Positions 18,660 through 20,138 of a DNA stretch of 20,138 nt are shown here, in pieces. Source of the DNA: Geosiphon pyriformis (Eukaryota > Glomeromycota > Glomeromycetes > Archaeosporales > Geosiphonaceae); contig JAAOMT010000325.1 of assembly GCA_016748015.1 (NCBI GenBank), positions 4,201 through 24,338 of the forward strand. The letters are read 5' to 3'. The notes below the pieces were generated by a model. That model made no database searches. It was given only the letters and a program-made list of their open reading frames with translations, and had not been told where the DNA came from. A program made the position numbers and the translations under genes. Numbering within the stretch: the stretch's first letter is position 1; the number at the start of each line of letters is the position of its first letter.

Positions 18660-20138
18660 TTTGTGCCTTTCTTCTTAAAACATTTTGCCTAATTTAATAT
18701 TTAAACCCAAAACCTTGGTGATATACAGAAACTTTGAATATTACTAATTAGGACCAATCAAAACTTGGAAACAGAAAAAAGATCACGAGATTAAAATATC
18801 ATATTCTTTACATTTAAACTTTATTTTTATAAAATTTTTTAAAAGATATTAAAAACATTGGTATTAAAATAATTTGACTTAAGTATTTTATATTTTTTGC
18901 TTGCTTAAAATAACTTTCTTAGACAGAAGTTTTATCTAATTAAATTTTATCCAATACTTAATTCGCAGCAAGTAGTAAAGGTAAAAATATTTAAAAATTG
19001 GTTTATAAAGGAATTTATATTTATTTCCGTTACTTATTTTCAAAACAGCGAAAATTAAATTTTTAATTCCGAAAAGATATTTTAAAGCTCATTTCTAATT
19101 AACCATTTAAAAAAATTGACAATCCAAATTCTTGAAATATAAATATTAACACTAATTTCTAAAGCGGTAAATAATATCATATTATGAAAGTAAAACATTA
19201 ATGCTAAAGAACTCTCTTTATAATTGATTAATCAATTTTTTAGTTCAAAGTGTTTTGGAATTTGTGATTATTATGATGATTATCATTGCTATTTAAAATT
19301 TTAATACACTTTGATAGTTTTCCAATAATTTTATTAGCAGATATCATTGTTGATTTCAATTACTTATACTTAATCTCGTGAATTGCAATTTATGATTTAT
19401 CAACTATACTCTACAGTCTTAAATTTGCATAAGCATTAAATTCTAGGTGGCCTTTTGGGTTTATACTAGCTCAATCTCTCTCTCTTACTCATACTACGTT
19501 ATGCGTTATTATCTGAAAATTCTTCCATTATAGAATGAATGAAAATCAAAACTTCACATACAAGAGTACCTTGCAAAGCCTCAGTAGTATACTTGTCATA
19601 AATATCTATCATATTTTAACATATATCCCTTCAAATAAACAGTTAAAGAAATAATTGACAAAAAAGCCCAAAATAGTGATATTTTGGCTTATTTTGCAAC
19701 ACATTATCATGTAATTAATATCTTGAAATTATTTTCAAAGAATTTAAAGACGTATAGGATTTAATGTTCATAATATGCAAAAACTCATTTTGAAAGTTTT
19801 TAGTATTGGATTAAGTAAATGAGCGCATCTTAAATTCTGAAAGATAAGCAATTGACAAGCTTTCATCTCTGCGTTCGAATATATATATGATTTTATGAAA
19901 CATGGTGGATGGACACATTTAATGATTTCAGTTAAGAATAATTATATTCAATACAGTTGAGCTTCTCTATTTTTTATTATTTTTCATTTTTTAATTCGCG
20001 ATTTTTATTTCTAGAGAAAGAATTAGTTCAAACTGGAGCCACAATCAATATAAAATAAATATAGATAGAATAGTATTCATCCAGTTTCAAAAGAAGGTTA
20101 TGTTTTATCAATCTCTTTAGTTTTGAGCTTTATCAAGG
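18660..20138 (+). repeat. Dispersed direct repeat, copy 2 (truncated by window edge)
   Basis: Same orientation and order of blocks as 1249-2765; the window ends while similarity is still running, so the true right boundary is unseen. Compared with copy 1 it lacks about 24 bases near 19420 and has about 20 extra bases near 19615-19635. It has slightly more C and G at variable sites. Its left flank does not match that of copy 1, and no kinase remnant sits beside it. No coding capacity seen. Confidence 0.9.

Noticed and set aside
1249-20138. The two 1.5-kb repeats as LTRs of one giant retroelement
   Set aside because: The interior holds no gag, polymerase or integrase motifs, contains intact host genes, and is far too long; the copies have diverged considerably.

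Overview
The window is a strongly AT-rich eukaryotic nuclear segment, most likely from an arbuscular mycorrhizal fungus (Glomeromycotina, Rhizophagus-like). This is an inference from four things: decayed protein kinases of the type greatly expanded in those fungi, short introns (67-129 nt) with GTATGT/GTGAGT-type donors, intact genes that are less AT-rich than their surroundings, and long AT-rich spacers with repeats. No bacterial gene organisation, rRNA, tRNA or CRISPR array was seen.

Layout. 172-1011 (minus) is a frameshifted kinase remnant. 1249-2765 is one copy of a dispersed repeat of about 1.5 kb whose second copy runs from about 18660 off the right edge. 2766-5365 is AT-rich sequence with no gene. 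5366-5655 is an inverted-repeat element enclosing an 89-bp tandem duplication. 5737-6039 (minus) is a second kinase remnant from a different family. 6040-7540 is a more GC-rich island with palindromic sites, a TATA box and a broken or spliced unrecognised gene on the plus strand. 8609-9287 holds two further coding-like remnants. 16845-17155 (minus) is another weak remnant.

The main content is a convergent pair of intact paralogous spliced genes: gene A at 9531-11547 (plus, five exons, 537 residues) and gene B at 13924-16022 (minus, six exons, 570 residues). Both look like fungal members of the GRDP-like family (formerly DUF1399), a family of unknown biochemical function. They share exon lengths, intron phases and a CxxC-23-CxxC putative zinc site. 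They differ in how the family's tryptophan/histidine signatures have eroded. Gene B needs an 18-nt microexon, which my comparison of the two genes supports.

The genes do not form an operon or an obvious pathway. The picture is a tail-to-tail duplicated gene pair embedded in repeat-rich sequence littered with dead kinases and other fragments.
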